A DNA stretch of 64,000 nucleotides from Flaccisagitta enflata (taxonomy: Eukaryota > Chaetognatha > Sagittoidea > Aphragmophora). The translations under genes and the position numbers were made by a program. Location of the stretch: NCBI GenBank assembly GCA_965153355.1, contig OZ231126.1, positions 8,680,001 through 8,744,000 on the forward strand, read 5' to 3'. The notes beneath the pieces are model-generated. The model saw nothing but the letters and a program-made list of their open reading frames with translations, made no database searches and was not told where the DNA came from. Shown one piece after another: positions 1 through 9,995 of the stretch (position 1 is its first letter; each line of letters opens with the position of its first letter).

Positions 1-119
1 TCTATTTCTTTAACTCATTTAAAGTCATCAAAGAGTATACTGAGTCATTTTAAGTCATTCTAAGTCTTTCTAAGTCAATCTGTAAATCTCGCACGCGACT
101 TATAGGTGTTGGCCTTGTT
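1..119 (-). mobile_element. HER type B, 5' part, cut by window edge
   Basis: Reads as the AAGTCATTCT-type middle segment of a HER-B followed by the subterminal motif CGCACGCGACT and the leader complement GGTGTTGGCCTTGTT. The hairpin end would lie to the left, outside the window. Confidence 0.7.
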
Positions 120-608
120 CTCCTCCAATTAACTTGGATTTTTTTCTAAATATGGGAAAGTAAATTTTACCCTTCATGGTGACCTATCATCCCATGATAT
201 ATCTTCTTTGAAGATGAATTCCCTTTCCTCCAATCACTAAGATTTCCCTTTAACAAACATTTAGTATAAATTGTCCAAAGTCCCACCCTTTTTGTTTAAT
301 TGAGAGGAAGGGTAGCCACTAGGACGTCGACTCTAAGACTTTAAGAGACATCGAAGGGTATAGAATAATTGGAATATACTATCTAGAACATACAACAATT
401 GATTATCCCAGTCAATGCCAGAAGTCAAAGCGCCAATTTTTATCCTCTAACCCAATAGCATATAAAAAGATTTTTTTTTTTTAATTGTAAGACAAAAGTC
501 TTGTTTTCTGCATAAAAATTACTTATCCAAAGGTTTTAATATTCATTAACCACTAAAATTAGGTCGTACCTAAAATTGGATAGGTGAGTATATGAGTGGA
601 AGCATATA
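120..608. other. AT-rich stretch without recognised gene
   Basis: No coding or RNA signal seen. It contains one isolated copy of TACTATCTAGAACATA near 376-392. This resembles the terminal repeat of the next element and may be a solo end. Confidence 0.4.
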
Positions 609-1175
609 CTATCTGGAACAAAAGTATGTCGGCAAGATAAGATTCAGGTTGCCTATCCATTAAATCATTAAGAAAACATCAATGCAACACATGTGATACT
701 TTCTTTGAGTCTTGTGGACATCAAAACATTTCATCAATTGCATTGATATGCTTTTTAGATGTATTTTGATAAGTAGAACAGCACGATCTCCTCTCATAGT
801 GTGTGGTCCCTTCTCTGTAGCTGTCTCCATAACACTATCTAACATGACACCGGGTTAAGAGGGCGTAAGGATGTGACATGACTACCCTTTGGCATCACAT
901 AAGCAGTAAAAATTATCTAAAATAGCTGAAAAATATTGTTTAGTCAAGTGTGGTGACTGACAGGAAATAAAAAGCAATTTTTCTGCCATTTTGCTTTTGG
1001 AGTAGCAATCTTGTTTTACTTGTAATTTCTAAACAAATTGAGATAGAAGAACGCGGTTGGTGGCATTAGCTCAGAAATTTGATGTAGTTATTAATCTCAC
1101 TGATTTGCTATAGAATTTCTTGCTTCACAGAGACATGGTCCATACGCATTGCCGACAAACATATGTTCTAGATAG
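609..1175. mobile_element. TA-flanked MITE (CTATCT termini)
   Basis: Terminal inverted repeats of about 27 bp begin CTATCTGGAACA on the left and, on the opposite strand at the right, CTATCTAGAACA. Both run to GTCGGCAA. TA dinucleotides flank both sides (607-608 and 1176-1177), as expected for Tc1/mariner-type target duplication. No transposase is visible inside, so it is non-autonomous. Its termini begin like those of the element at 18592. Confidence 0.6.
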
Positions 1176-1288
1176 TAATTACATATGAAATATGCACTTT
1201 AATGCATTAATATTTTAGATTTTCAGTGATTTTGAAAAACATTTTTCTTCAAAAATTTTTTGTAAGATACTTTTGTTGCATTATCATC

Positions 1289-1497
1289 ATCTTTGTTGTT
1301 GTTGTTGTTGTTGTTGTTGGTTGTTGCTGCTGGTTGTTGTTGTTACGTTGTTGCTGGTTGCTGCTGTTGTTGCTGTTGCTGTTGTTGTTGTTGTTGGTTA
1401 GTTGCTTGTCGCCGCCGTCGTCGTCGTCGCCGTCGTCGTCGTCGTTGTTGCTGCGGTTGCTGTTGCTGTTGTTGTTGTTGTTGCTGTTGTTGTTGTT

Positions 1498-1534
<37 letters not shown>

Positions 1535-1552
1535 TTGTTGTTGTTGTTGTTG
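1289..1552 (+). repeat. Imperfect trinucleotide tract (TTG/TGC/CGT)
   Basis: About 264 bp of TTG repeats with patches of CTG, CGC and GTC variants. All three forward frames are open only because of the triplet period, giving poly-Leu, Cys and Val translations. It is not a gene. Confidence 0.9.
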
Positions 1553-1625
1553 TCATCTCAGATTTTTCGTCCCACTTTGTCCTCCATTTGTATTCCTTTG
1601 GCGTATTTCGTTCTTCAGGCGTTGA

Positions 1626-2240
1626 AGTTGGCGTGAGGGTCGAGAGTGAGAGAGAGTCAGAGTCAAAGTGAGTAGAGAGTGAGTGTGAGGTGAGACAGCA
1701 AAGAGTCAGAGAGAGTCACAGTCAGAGTGAGTAGAGAGTGAGTGTGTGGTGAGACAGCAAAGAGTCAGAGAGAGTCAGAGTCAAAGTGAGTAGAGAGTGA
1801 GTGTGTGGTGAGACAGCAAAGAGTCAGAGAGAGTCAGAGTCAAAGTGAGTAGAGAGTGAGTGTGTGGTGAGACAGCAAAGAGTCAGAGAGAGTCAGAGTC
1901 AAAGTGAGTAGAGAGTGAGGGTGAGGTGAGACAGCAAAGAGTCAGAGAGAGTCAGAGTCAAAGTGAGTAGAGAGTGAGTGTGTGGTTAGACCGCGAAGAG
2001 TCAAACTGAGTCAAAAAGAGTCAAAGTGAGTTGAATTTAGTGGAAAGTGAGTGTGTGGTTAGACAGCAAAGAGTCAAAGTGAGTCAAAAAGAGTCAAAGT
2101 GAGTTAAAGTGAGTAGAGAGTGAGCGGATGGTGAGACAGCAAAGAGTCAGAATGAGTCAAAGAGAGTCAAAATGAGTCAAAGTGAATGAAATTGAGCCAA
2201 AGTGAGTCAAAGTAAGTGAGCTAAAGTGAGTCAAGTGTTG
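1626..2240 (+). repeat. 59-bp tandem array decaying into ~11-bp GAGTCAAAGT units
   Basis: GAGACAGCAAAGAGTCAG recurs every 59 bp (t of tgagac at 1691, 1750, 1809, 1868, 1927). After about 2000 the array breaks down into short GAGTCAAAGTGAGTCAAA units. The 59-bp unit is itself built from the short unit, so this is a higher-order repeat. Confidence 0.9.
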
Positions 2241-2444
2241 AGTTGTTTCAATCGACATCTTTCTGAATTTCATAGGCTGACTTTGTGCCTTTTTTTCTGC
2301 TCTGACTTTCTTTTTCTGCTGTTTTTGAGTGGAAGCAGGTACCCATTGAGTCTCTGTCCGTACTATACTATCTGCTTTGTTGTCCTGAAACAGTGACTGA
2401 CACACCTCGTATTCTGTAACCAAAAAACATGAGATTAAACCCCA

Positions 2445-2730
2445 AGCCAAACCTGAGCTAACCTCAAGTCAACCCCATGCCTAACCCAAGCCAACCTCGA
2501 GCAAACCCCAGCTTGGGGTTGCTTGGGGTTGGCTCAGGGTTGGCTCAGAATTGTCTCTAGTAAATGATTGAAGGATTTCTGTCAACCCCGAGCAAACCCC
2601 GAGCAAACCCCGAGCAAACCCCGTGCAACCCCGCGCAAACCGTGAGCAACCCTGAGAAAACCCCAAGCTTGGGTTGCTCGGGGTTTACTCGGGGTTGGCT
2701 CAGAATTGTCTCTAGTAAATGATTGAATAG
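2445..2730 (+). repeat. Direct repeat with CCCCGAGCAAA minisatellite
   Basis: A segment ending GGCTCAGAATTGTCTCTAG and TAAATGATTGAA occurs at about 2510-2575 and again at 2665-2727. Between and before the copies lie 10-11 bp units of the CAACCCCGAGCAAACC kind. It stops just before the long-TIR element. Confidence 0.8.
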
Positions 2731-2738
2731 CGCTCCTG

Positions 2739-3415
2739 AAATGCGCAGAAAATGGCTTTGGTATCCCCACCCGGCGCTTTTTCCTTGCCAATATAACTGA
2801 AAAATAGTAAACAGGCCTCAGAAAGTCACGGGCATCGGAATTGGAGCATCGGTAGTAGAAGAAAAATGACGAAAAAACAGAAAAAATAGGGGTCAGACAC
2901 CCCTAACTTTGTTAGCTTATATCTTTTAAACGAATTAAGCTGATGACCCCAATTTGGGCTCACTTTAAAGAGTAGGCGCAGCTCTTTAAAATGAGCCCAA
3001 GTTGAGGTCATTAGCTCAATCCGTTTAGAAGCAGCATTGCTCCAAAGTTGATGTTTGTTTGAGCAAAACATGGATTTCATTTATGCAACTTTGAAAGCTT
3101 ATAACTTCCAAACAAATTGAGTTAATGACCTCAATTTGGGCTCATTTTAAAGAGCTGCATCTACTCTTAAAAATGAGCTCAACTTGAGGTCATTAGCTCA
3201 TTTCATGTAGAAGTAGCATTGCTCCAAAGTTGATGTTAGTTTGAGCAAAACATGGATTTCATTCATGCAACTTTGAAAGCTTATATCTTCCAAACAAATT
3301 AAGCTAATGACCTCAACTTGGGCTCATTTTAAAGAGCTGCATCTACTTTTCAAAATGAGCACAAGTTGAGGTCATGAGCTCAATTTGTTTCGAAGTAGCA
3401 TTGCTCCTAAATTGA
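2739..3415 (+). repeat. Left inverted arm with three 182-bp units
   Basis: TCCAAAGTTGATG (third copy variant) recurs at 3041, 3223 and 3405, giving an exact 182-bp period. Each unit contains an internal inverted repeat, GAGCTAATGACCTCAA against TTGAGGTCATTAGCTC, separated by a GAGCTGC-type loop, so each unit can fold on its own. Confidence 0.85.
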
Positions 3416-3516
3416 TGTCATTTTATATAGTATGTATTCACACATCAGTAATGTGTAGAGCAGATCAAAAGAACAAATGATTAAATAGGTAAGGACAGAC
3501 GAACCTCAATGACAAT

Positions 3517-3936
3517 TTACAAAAGAGCGAGGGTGTGGACAAGTGGGGTGTCATAAGAGACCATACATTTAGTCATAAACTTCTCGGTACGTTTTTCAGT
3601 CAACTCCTCCCAAGTTGGCCTAATCAATGCGTGTTGAAGAGCTGTGACACTCTCAATGTAGGAATAATGAAAGAGATTTCAAAAAATCGAATTGTAGGCG
3701 ACGCGAAGTTGCCGACGATCATCTCGATTGGCGACGAAGATTATCTCGATACCGTAGGTCAGAATTGGTAGACAATGAGCCTCCAGTAATCGTAACATGA
3801 CCATTTCATCTGGTTGTCCCTCGATGCGGATGATGGAGTTGAGAGCGCGATAGAATGAACAGAGTTTGTCTCTAACGCAGCATGAGAATTTGTCACCACT
3901 TTTCACCACCACCCCCAAAGAATTCCATGAGTCGAC
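3517..3936 (-). pseudogene. LINE reverse transcriptase C-terminal fragment, broken
   Basis: The minus strand encodes LGVVVKSGDKF, FYRALNSII, LLEAHCLPILTYGIE and RRQLRVAYNSIF. After an in-frame TGA at 3679-3681 it continues in the same frame with YIESVTALQHAL and RPTWEELTEKRTEKF, to a TAA at 3517-3519. These are the motifs seen at the end of the RT domain and the ORF end of animal non-LTR elements. An arginine CGA to TGA change is the simplest explanation for the stop. The upstream catalytic RT part is missing: the reading frame runs into the HER at 3938. It is probably a nested dead LINE copy rather than the gene of the host 3.3-kb element. Confidence 0.75.
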
Positions 3937-3937
3937 C

Positions 3938-4065
3938 CAGTTGCACGCATCTGTGCAACCTGCTTTGTCTGTCTGTCAAACTTTTTTTTTCTGCGTATAC
4001 AGGTGGTTATCACTGCCCCTGCTCACCGGTACGCGACTATGGTGGCCATGTATCTGGCCTGGATA
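3938..4065 (-). mobile_element. HER, diverged, abutting the RT fragment
   Basis: Starts with the hairpin GTTGCACGCATCTGTGCAAC, then CCTGCTTTGTCTGTCTGTC, and ends with CACTGCCCCTGC, ACGCGACT and GTGTATCTGGCCT-like leader sequence. This is a HER in reverse orientation. It lies exactly where the RT homology stops, so the two are nested. Confidence 0.65.
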
Positions 4066-4480
4066 ATATCCACCCATTAGAGAAATCCCTCATGCCTCGG
4101 CGACTAGGAGCAGCATCACAAAAACAAGCCACTGAAACTATCCACCTAAGAAGAAAATGAGACAAGGTTTCTGAAGTTTGTTTTTCAATTTCACTTTAAT
4201 CTTTTTTTTGAATTTTATCAAAATAATTCTCCAACTAAATATTTTTAAAAATCTAATATAATTCTAAAACAAATTTTTGAAATTCTTATATATTTCTAAA
4301 ACAAATTATTACAAAATTCTTGAATAATTTAAAACCGAATATCACGAAATTCTAAAATAATTCTTTGAAAAAGACATTGTCAAATTTCAAAATCTAAATA
4401 CGCAAGAAATTCACAAGATAAAAGGCAACCAAGGCCAAAAAAACGAAGAAACCGAGGCCAAAAATACAAAAAATAATTAT
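4066..4480. other. AT-rich interior of the 3.3-kb element
   Basis: Contains degenerate AAAATTCTAAAACAAATT-type repeats (about 4230-4400). No gene seen. Confidence 0.4.
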
Positions 4481-4483
4481 TCA

Positions 4484-4911
4484 TCATATGCCTTCACTAA
4501 TGCCACTTTTGTGCTCCGGCTTGGTAAGCGCTCAATTGCCCGCCCAACAACACTTGATATAGCCTAAAGATCATCCACGTTTTTTGCGCTAAAATTCGAG
4601 TAATCGCTTGTCCGCTTAATCATCCTCTCAGTGCTATCGTTTGAAATTGGCAGATTGTGAGCAAACTTATGAAAGCACTGACAGGCTGTATTGTTTGACC
4701 AAGTAGAAACTGGCTCGCTCAGCCACTCGGTTTCGATTTGAAGGGCAACTAAAAAGTGCCACGACTGTGGTCCCAATCTTGAAACCAAAGTGGTTGATTC
4801 AGTTAATGCATCCATCGTCACCGGTCCCATGCATAATCCATCTTTGGGAATAGCTTGGATTGCCTTTGAATTACAAAAATTGGCTAGCAAAGCTAAGACT
4901 GTGTGTATATG
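4484..4911 (-). pseudogene. Probable transposon-borne protein, C-terminal part, one stop
   Basis: Read on the minus strand from about 4911: LANFCNSKAIQAIPKDG, LGPQSWHFLVALQIETEWL, VSTWSNNTACQCFHKF and NLPISNDSTERMIKRTSDY, ending KNVDDL at a TAG (4564-4566). The same frame continues AISSVVGRAIERLPSRSTKV to a TAA at about 4484. From memory, the W..N..C....K....L...ND..ER spacing resembles the end of a widespread family of uncharacterised invertebrate proteins (ND.AER motif) that behave like mobile-element genes. I cannot name a domain. The TAG may replace CAG. It lies inside the inverted arms, so it may be the relic of the element's own gene. Confidence 0.45.
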
Positions 4912-5237
4912 TTAGGGCGGCTACCTGGAGGGTCAAATGTGGTCTAATTTCAGAAAGCCTTAGCCAACTAACCATACACTCTGTCTTATTTAAAAAGGAA
5001 TTGAGACAAGCGGAGATCGGTATCTGGAAAGAAAACCCGCACGGCAACACTACAGAGTTTCAATGGGCATAAGATTGCTTTCATATACTTTACCATTGTG
5101 TTGCCGTGCAGGTTTCTTGATCAAATGCCGACCTCTGCTTGTCTGATTTACTGCCCAAATGCCACTTAGCATGCATGGCTAGATGGCGGAGGAATTTTAA
5201 AATTTGAGCCAAATTCACCCTTCAGGTAACCAGCCTA
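4912..5237. mobile_element. Palindromic MITE
   Basis: The left end TAGGGCGGCTACCTGGAGG matches the complement of the right end, TAGGCTGGTTACCTGAAGG. Deeper, AGACAAGCGGAGATCGG and CCCGCACGGCAACAC pair with GTGTTGCCGTGCAGG and CCGACCTCTGCTTGTCT. About 325 bp, nearly foldback, no coding capacity, with a TA at both outer edges. It directly abuts the pseudogene. Confidence 0.6.
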
Positions 5238-5239
5238 GT

Positions 5240-5303
5240 ATATGTGTGTGTGTGGTTGTGTGTGCGTGCGTGCGTGCGTGTGTGTATGTGCATACGTGTG
5301 TTG
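5240..5303 (+). repeat. TG / CGTG microsatellite
   Basis: Short mixed TG and GCGTG repeats just outside the MITE. Confidence 0.8.
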
Positions 5304-5344
5304 AGTGCTCACTCGCATCCACGTTTCAGAGGCAAATACTGGGT

Positions 5345-6064
5345 GACTGAGTTGCATGGGTGAAATCCAGGCTTAATGAAAACTTACATCCACTTAAAGA
5401 GATAGCTGCTTCAATGCGAATTGAGCTAACAACCTCAACTTAAGCTTTTTTTCAAGAGCTGCGTCTTTTCTTCAAAATGAGCCCAAGTTGAGGTCATTAG
5501 CTCAATTAGTTTAGAAGAGATTAGCTTGCAAAGTTGCATGAGTGAAATCAATTTTTTGCTCAAACTTACATCATTTTTGGAACAATGCTGCGTCTAAACG
5601 TATTGAGCTAATGACCTCAACTTGGGCTCATTTTAAATAGCTGTGTCTGTTCTTTAAAATGAGCCCAAGTTGAGGTCATTAACTCAATTCGTTTAGAAAA
5701 TATGAGCGTGCAAAGTTGCATAAGTGAAATCAATCATTTGCTCAAACTTACATCAACTTTGGAACAATGCTGCGTCTAAACGGATTGAGCTACTGACCTC
5801 AATTTGGGCTCAATATGAAGAGCTGCGTCTGCCCTTTAAAATGAGCTCAAGTTGAGGTCATTTGCTCAATTCATACAGAAAATATGAGCTAACAAAGTTA
5901 GGGGTGTCTGACCCCTATTTTTTCTGTTTTTTCTTCATTTTTCTTCAACTACCGATGCTCCAATTCCGATGCCCTTGAGTTTCTGAGGGCTTTTTACTCT
6001 TTTTTGGTCATATTGGAAAGGAAAAAGCGCCGGGTGGGGATACTAAAGCCATTTTCTGCGCATT
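5345..6064 (-). repeat. Right inverted arm with three 182-bp units
   Basis: ACTTACATC recurs so that its CATC lies at 5387, 5569 and 5751, the same 182-bp period as the left arm but in reverse. It is followed by the GGGGTGTCTGACCCC palindrome and the terminal segment ending in the complement of AATGCGCAG. Confidence 0.85.
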
Positions 6065-6720
6065 CCATGCCTTTGCAACCTGAAGTTATTGCAAACATGT
6101 TTTGGCGCTTCTCTCTTCTCTTTAACGCCTAACCGCATTTCTTCCCTTTCCTTCATCTTTATTTCCTTTTTCTTTTTCCCCTTTACTTCTTTGTTTCTTT
6201 TTTGTTTCTTTCTCTTTTTCTTTTTTTTTTGTCGCTCATTTTTTTTTATCTACGCGCTCCTCCGCTGTTCTTTTTCTCAGCACTATACTGAGTGCAATAG
6301 ATTATAGGTGGCGGGTATCTGTCTACTATCAAGGGAAGCCTTGAGCATTGAGGAAACTGACAAGAGACAAGAGAATACTGGCAAAGAAGGGCGGGCAATG
6401 GATAATAGATAACAGCGCTCAGGAAACTGGTAATGGGTAATGAGAGCGAGGTCCGATACACGGCCACCTCAGTTGGGTCCGGGTGGACAGGGGCATGGAT
6501 TGAGGTCATGGTGAATTTGGCGTTTTATAAAGTGACTGTTACGCTGCATAGTGCGTATGCCGTACAAACGAGCCTTCATTTCTATCGACGGCATCTTTTT
6601 TTCCTTCATCTTCTTTTTTCTACCTTTATCGTTTTTGCAAGTCGTTATTCAGTAGTTGATGTTCTATTGTTATTGTTCCTTCGCCGCAACGTTTTAATCG
6701 GATGTTTCCATTTCCCCGTG
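6065..6720. other. Pyrimidine-rich then unique sequence
   Basis: 6140-6260 is T/CTTT-rich. The rest shows no gene. GCCACCTCAGTTGGGTCCGG near 6461-6480 faintly resembles a HER leader but has no hairpin partner. Confidence 0.4.
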
Positions 6721-6895
6721 GCGTTGGCGGTGGTGGTGGCGGTGGTGGTGGCGGTGGCGGTGGCGGTGGCGGTGGCGGTGGCGGTGGCGATGGCGATGGC
6801 GGTGGCGGTGGCGGTGGCGATGGCGATGGCGATGCCGATGGCGATGGCGGTGGCGGTGGCATTGGTGGTGGCGATGGCGGTGGCGGTGATCGGTC
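6721..6895 (+). repeat. GGTGGC / GATGGC hexanucleotide tract
   Basis: Imperfect (GGTGGC)n with GATGGC variants. The poly-Gly, poly-Val/Ala and poly-Pro frames are by-products of the period. The G-rich strand could form quadruplexes. A weaker GGTGGTGGC patch follows at 7035-7185. Confidence 0.9.
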
Positions 6896-7185
6896 GTCAG
6901 GATGTGTGGTTGGGTGGCTCATTCGCCTTGGTGGAGATTCTGGTTCACTCTACCTGTGTTGAGGGTTGTTAGGTGGTTTTGGTGGTGTGGTTGGGTGTTT
7001 CATTCGCCTGGGTGATGATTCCGGTCGACTGTGTGGTGGTGGCGATAGTTTTTGCGATGGTCGGGGCGATGGTGATGGCGGTGGTAGTATTAGTTGCGGC
7101 CGCAGTATCAGCCCTCAAAAATGCTTAGGTGGCGGTGATGGCAGAGGTAGTGGCAGCAGTGGTGGCGGTGGCGGCGGTGGTGACA

Positions 7186-7471
7186 GAGGCAGGCCTCTTG
7201 ATTATTCTTTGCTGCAGACAAGCAAAAATTTTCCCCTAAATGATGCCAAAAAATTGCCGATTTAGCTTGAGGGTGGGGGTCAGTGGACATAGGAAGGGGT
7301 TCACTTCTCATCACAGATACCGATGATTAGTCAACTTGGGCCTAGCCACTGCCACTGTCCTGCCAAGTAAAAGATGGCTCACTAATCCGCAGTGATGTCC
7401 TATGAATAAATGAAATTTCCACTTTAAGTGTTTTTTTTTCACTAGTATCATCAATATCCACTCATTAGAAA
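7186..7471. other. No recognised feature
   Basis: Mixed sequence between the GGTGGC region and the HER-F. Nothing recognised. Confidence 0.4.
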
Positions 7472-7602
7472 AACAAGGCCAAGTAGGCCAATAAGGTGCG
7501 ACGTGTGGATCGGCGAACGAATGCGTTACCAACCAACCGACCAACCGACCGACCAACCAACGGACACTGCCAGTTATAGAGGTGCTTTGTCGCACCTAAA
7601 AA
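7472..7602 (+). mobile_element. HER type F, complete
   Basis: Leader AACAAGGCCAAGTAGGCC, subterminal motif AGGTGCGAC, a short ACCAACCGACC tetranucleotide stretch, then TTATAG and the terminal hairpin AGGTGC-TTTGTC-GCACCT with AAAAA. The subterminal AGGTGCGAC is the exact complement of GTCGCACCT in the hairpin. Confidence 0.8.
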
Positions 7603-8083
7603 CAACGGATAACGAGAAGCGCCTTGATTTCGCTGATACAAGCTTCTTGACTGCTACTTTCAACTTCGCAGCGATTGAATTTTTATTTTTTTCATAACTA
7701 CAAAGAGAAAACCATCATCCGGCGCGCAGGTCCCACGAATAAGAAGTTCTGCGATCGGAAACGTTGAAATATTATAGGTATGAAAATGAAATACTGATTT
7801 AGATTCCGTGCCCGAAGATCAGTCTAAACAAAAGACACCTGCCCAGTCATGATGACGCAATTTAAATGTGTTTTTGAGGGGTTAGGGGGTTGATAAGGAC
7901 TCTCTCCGTTTAGTACGTTGATGTCACTCTCCGTTTGGTATCATTGACCAAAGATATAACTGAAGGGAGGGCAGTTTGACAATAAAAAACAGTAGGTAAA
8001 AAAGTACTAAGTAGTGACAGCGACAGACAGAAAAAGACAAGAAGACAGACTCCTAGAAACGATATGCAGACAACTACAGATAT
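7603..8083. other. No recognised feature
   Basis: Unique sequence. No gene or repeat structure recognised. Confidence 0.4.
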
Positions 8084-8284
8084 AAGCAGGGCCGAGTACA
8101 TGGCTACCCCAGTCGCGTGCGGGTGGGTAGGGGCCGTATTTGAGGTCACTTGTTCATTTGGGTAGGAGCAGTGAGGCCAAAGAACACACACACACAAAAA
8201 AAGTAAAGTGTGATGGACGGAACAATGGACGGACTGACAGACTGATAAAGCGGGATGCAGAGTCGCGTAGGGCGCGACTAAAAA
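8084..8284 (+). mobile_element. HER type A, complete
   Basis: Leader GGCCGAGTACATGGCTACC, subterminal AGTCGCGTGCGGGTGGG, the central TTTGGGTAGGAGCAGTGAGG box, AAAGTAAAGTGTGA, a GGACGGA stretch, and the hairpin AGTCGCGTAGGGCGCGACT with AAAAA. Confidence 0.85.
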
Positions 8285-8332
8285 TAAGACCTGAAGTAAC
8301 AGATAGACATGAAATACAAATCAATAATTACA

Positions 8333-8521
8333 TTTTTAGTTGCGGACACGCAACTCTACACCCTGCTTTATCTGTCCAGCTGTCGGTCGGTCCGTCCGTC
8401 CGTCACACTTTTACTTTTCTATCCATTTTATTTTTTTAAGTCATTTTAGGCCATTCTAAGTCATTCTGAGTCATTCTAAATGTAAATCTCGCACATGACT
8501 TATAGGTGTTGGCCTTGTTTT
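8333..8521 (-). mobile_element. HER chimera: C-type hairpin, B-type body
   Basis: The hairpin end is AGTTGCGGACACGCAACT (C type), but the middle carries the AAGTCATTCTAAGTCATT units and the other end reads CGCACATGACTTATAGG with GGCCTTGTT (B type). The two ends do not match in X, unlike most copies, so it is a recombinant or converted copy. Confidence 0.75.
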
Positions 8522-9184
8522 AAAAGTAGAGAATGAAACTACACATAACCTTCCCTGTCAGATTGAATCGCGCGAGCTTATCTCTCATCTTCGTACCCAA
8601 CAGAAACCCTGCCCCTTACGCTGAAAGTCTTATTCACGATGAAGAAAACCCTGCCAATGATTCTTATTGGGACGCTAACAACATCTCTTGCATTGCTTAC
8701 AACTTGATCTCAGCAACAACCGCAACGTCGACGAATGCGATGGCAGGAACAGCAACAAAAGTGGTACGATCTTTGCAACACATCAGATAGAACTCCAGAT
8801 CAACCAACATTACAACAACAAGAACAAGCGTGCCAAGTAATTCAAGAGCCTGCAATTACTCTTAAATTGCTCACAGTGTGTGTCCGAAAACCCAACTCAC
8901 TCAAGTCATAAAGTAATAGGGACTGACTGATGGACAAATCCGCCAAAGCCCATGCCCGCAGTAATCTAAGAAAAGTAATACCTTGTTCTGTTTATGGATA
9001 GGGGTCACGATCTCAAGGCTTCTGTGGAAGACCCATGTTGTAAAGAACTACATTTAAAATTTGGTTAAGGCCACGATGCGCATAACGACAGTGCAAAAAG
9101 AATAAATTGGTAAATGGTAAGGTTCGAGAACAGCATGACAGATAAAGAAAACTCGGAGACATTTACAAACAGACAAGAAGAAAA
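8522..9184. other. No recognised feature
   Basis: Unique sequence. The short open frame near 8533-8790 has no recognisable motif and is not called as a gene. Confidence 0.4.
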
Positions 9185-9189
9185 AAAAA

Positions 9190-9595
9190 AACACACAGAA
9201 CGAACACACACAGAATGAATACACACAGAATGAACACAAACAGAATGAACACACACAGAATGAACACACACAGTATGAACACACACAGAACAAACAAACA
9301 AACAAACAAACACACACAGAACAAACACGCACACAGAATGAACACACACACAGAACGAACACACACACAGAACGAACACACACACAGAACGAACACACAC
9401 ACAGAACAAACACACACACAGAATGAACACACACAGAACGAACACACACACAGAACAAACACACACACAGAACAAACACACACAGAACAAACACACACAC
9501 ACAAAACAAACACACACACACAGAACGAACAGACACACAGAACAAACACACACACAGAACAAACACACACACAGAACGGACACACACACAGAACG

Positions 9596-9597
<2 letters not shown>
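9190..9597 (+). repeat. ACACACAGAACGA minisatellite
   Basis: 13-15 bp units ACACACACAGAACGAAC with A/G variants and a CAAA patch at 9290-9312. It grades into a perfect CA tract. The Cys/Val and Thr/His frames across it are repeat artefacts. Confidence 0.9.

Positions 9598-9687
<90 letters not shown>
9598..9687 (+). repeat. (CA)n microsatellite
   Basis: About 90 bp of uninterrupted CA repeat continuing directly from the CA-rich minisatellite. Confidence 0.95.
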
Positions 9688-9692
<5 letters not shown>

Positions 9693-9848
9693 TGCAGTTG
9701 CTTCGTGGTGATTTTTCCTCCACCAGGGGACGCCTGTTTTAATGCCACTGCTGTAAAAAAAACATTGGGCTTGTCGTAAAATATGCTGGCCTATTCAAGG
9801 TAACGCGTGGCCCTTGATGGTTACACGTACAGGTTTTAATTGAATGCC

Positions 9849-9880
9849 AGTTATAGAGGAGCTTTGTCGCACCTAAAAAG
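9849..9880 (+). mobile_element. HER type F, 3' hairpin end only
   Basis: CAGTTATAGAGGAGCTTTGTCGC plus ACCTAAAAA matches the end of the copy at 7472, with one arm mutated (GGAGC for GGTGC). No 5' half seen. Confidence 0.65.
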
Positions 9881-9913
9881 GAAGTGATTAAGGACAGCTT
9901 TGAGGGTTTCTCT

Positions 9914-9995
9914 ATTTTTAGTTGGGGACAAGCAACTCTTTGTCCGTCCGTCCGTCGGTCTTTTTCCGTCTTTGTCCGTCCGTTCAATTCAGTGA
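9914..9995 (-). mobile_element. HER type C, degenerate hairpin end
   Basis: TTTTTAGTTGGGGACAAGC, then AACTCTTTGTCCGTCCGTCC and further GTCC repeats. The body and leader are not recognisable. Confidence 0.6.

Larger units (their letters stand above)
2739..6064. mobile_element. 3.3-kb element with ~0.7-kb subrepeated inverted termini
   Basis: The two outer ends are inverted copies. AATGCGCAGAAAATGGCTTT begins the left end, and its complement closes the right end. Each arm contains a GGGGTCAGACACCCC palindrome and then three 182-bp tandem units. The interior (about 3420-5340) carries a broken gene of probable transposon origin, a LINE RT remnant, a HER and a MITE. No clear target duplication is seen. 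The architecture recalls foldback-type DNA transposons; class unknown. Confidence 0.65.

Noticed and set aside
1626-2240. Derivation of the 59-bp array from a HER-B middle
   Set aside because: GAGTCAAAGT units are only loosely like AAAATGACTT units and no HER ends flank the array; similarity is too weak to claim.
2445-2730. Telomere-like CCCCGAGCAAAC repeats
   Set aside because: Units are irregular, not a known telomere motif, and form a local direct duplication.
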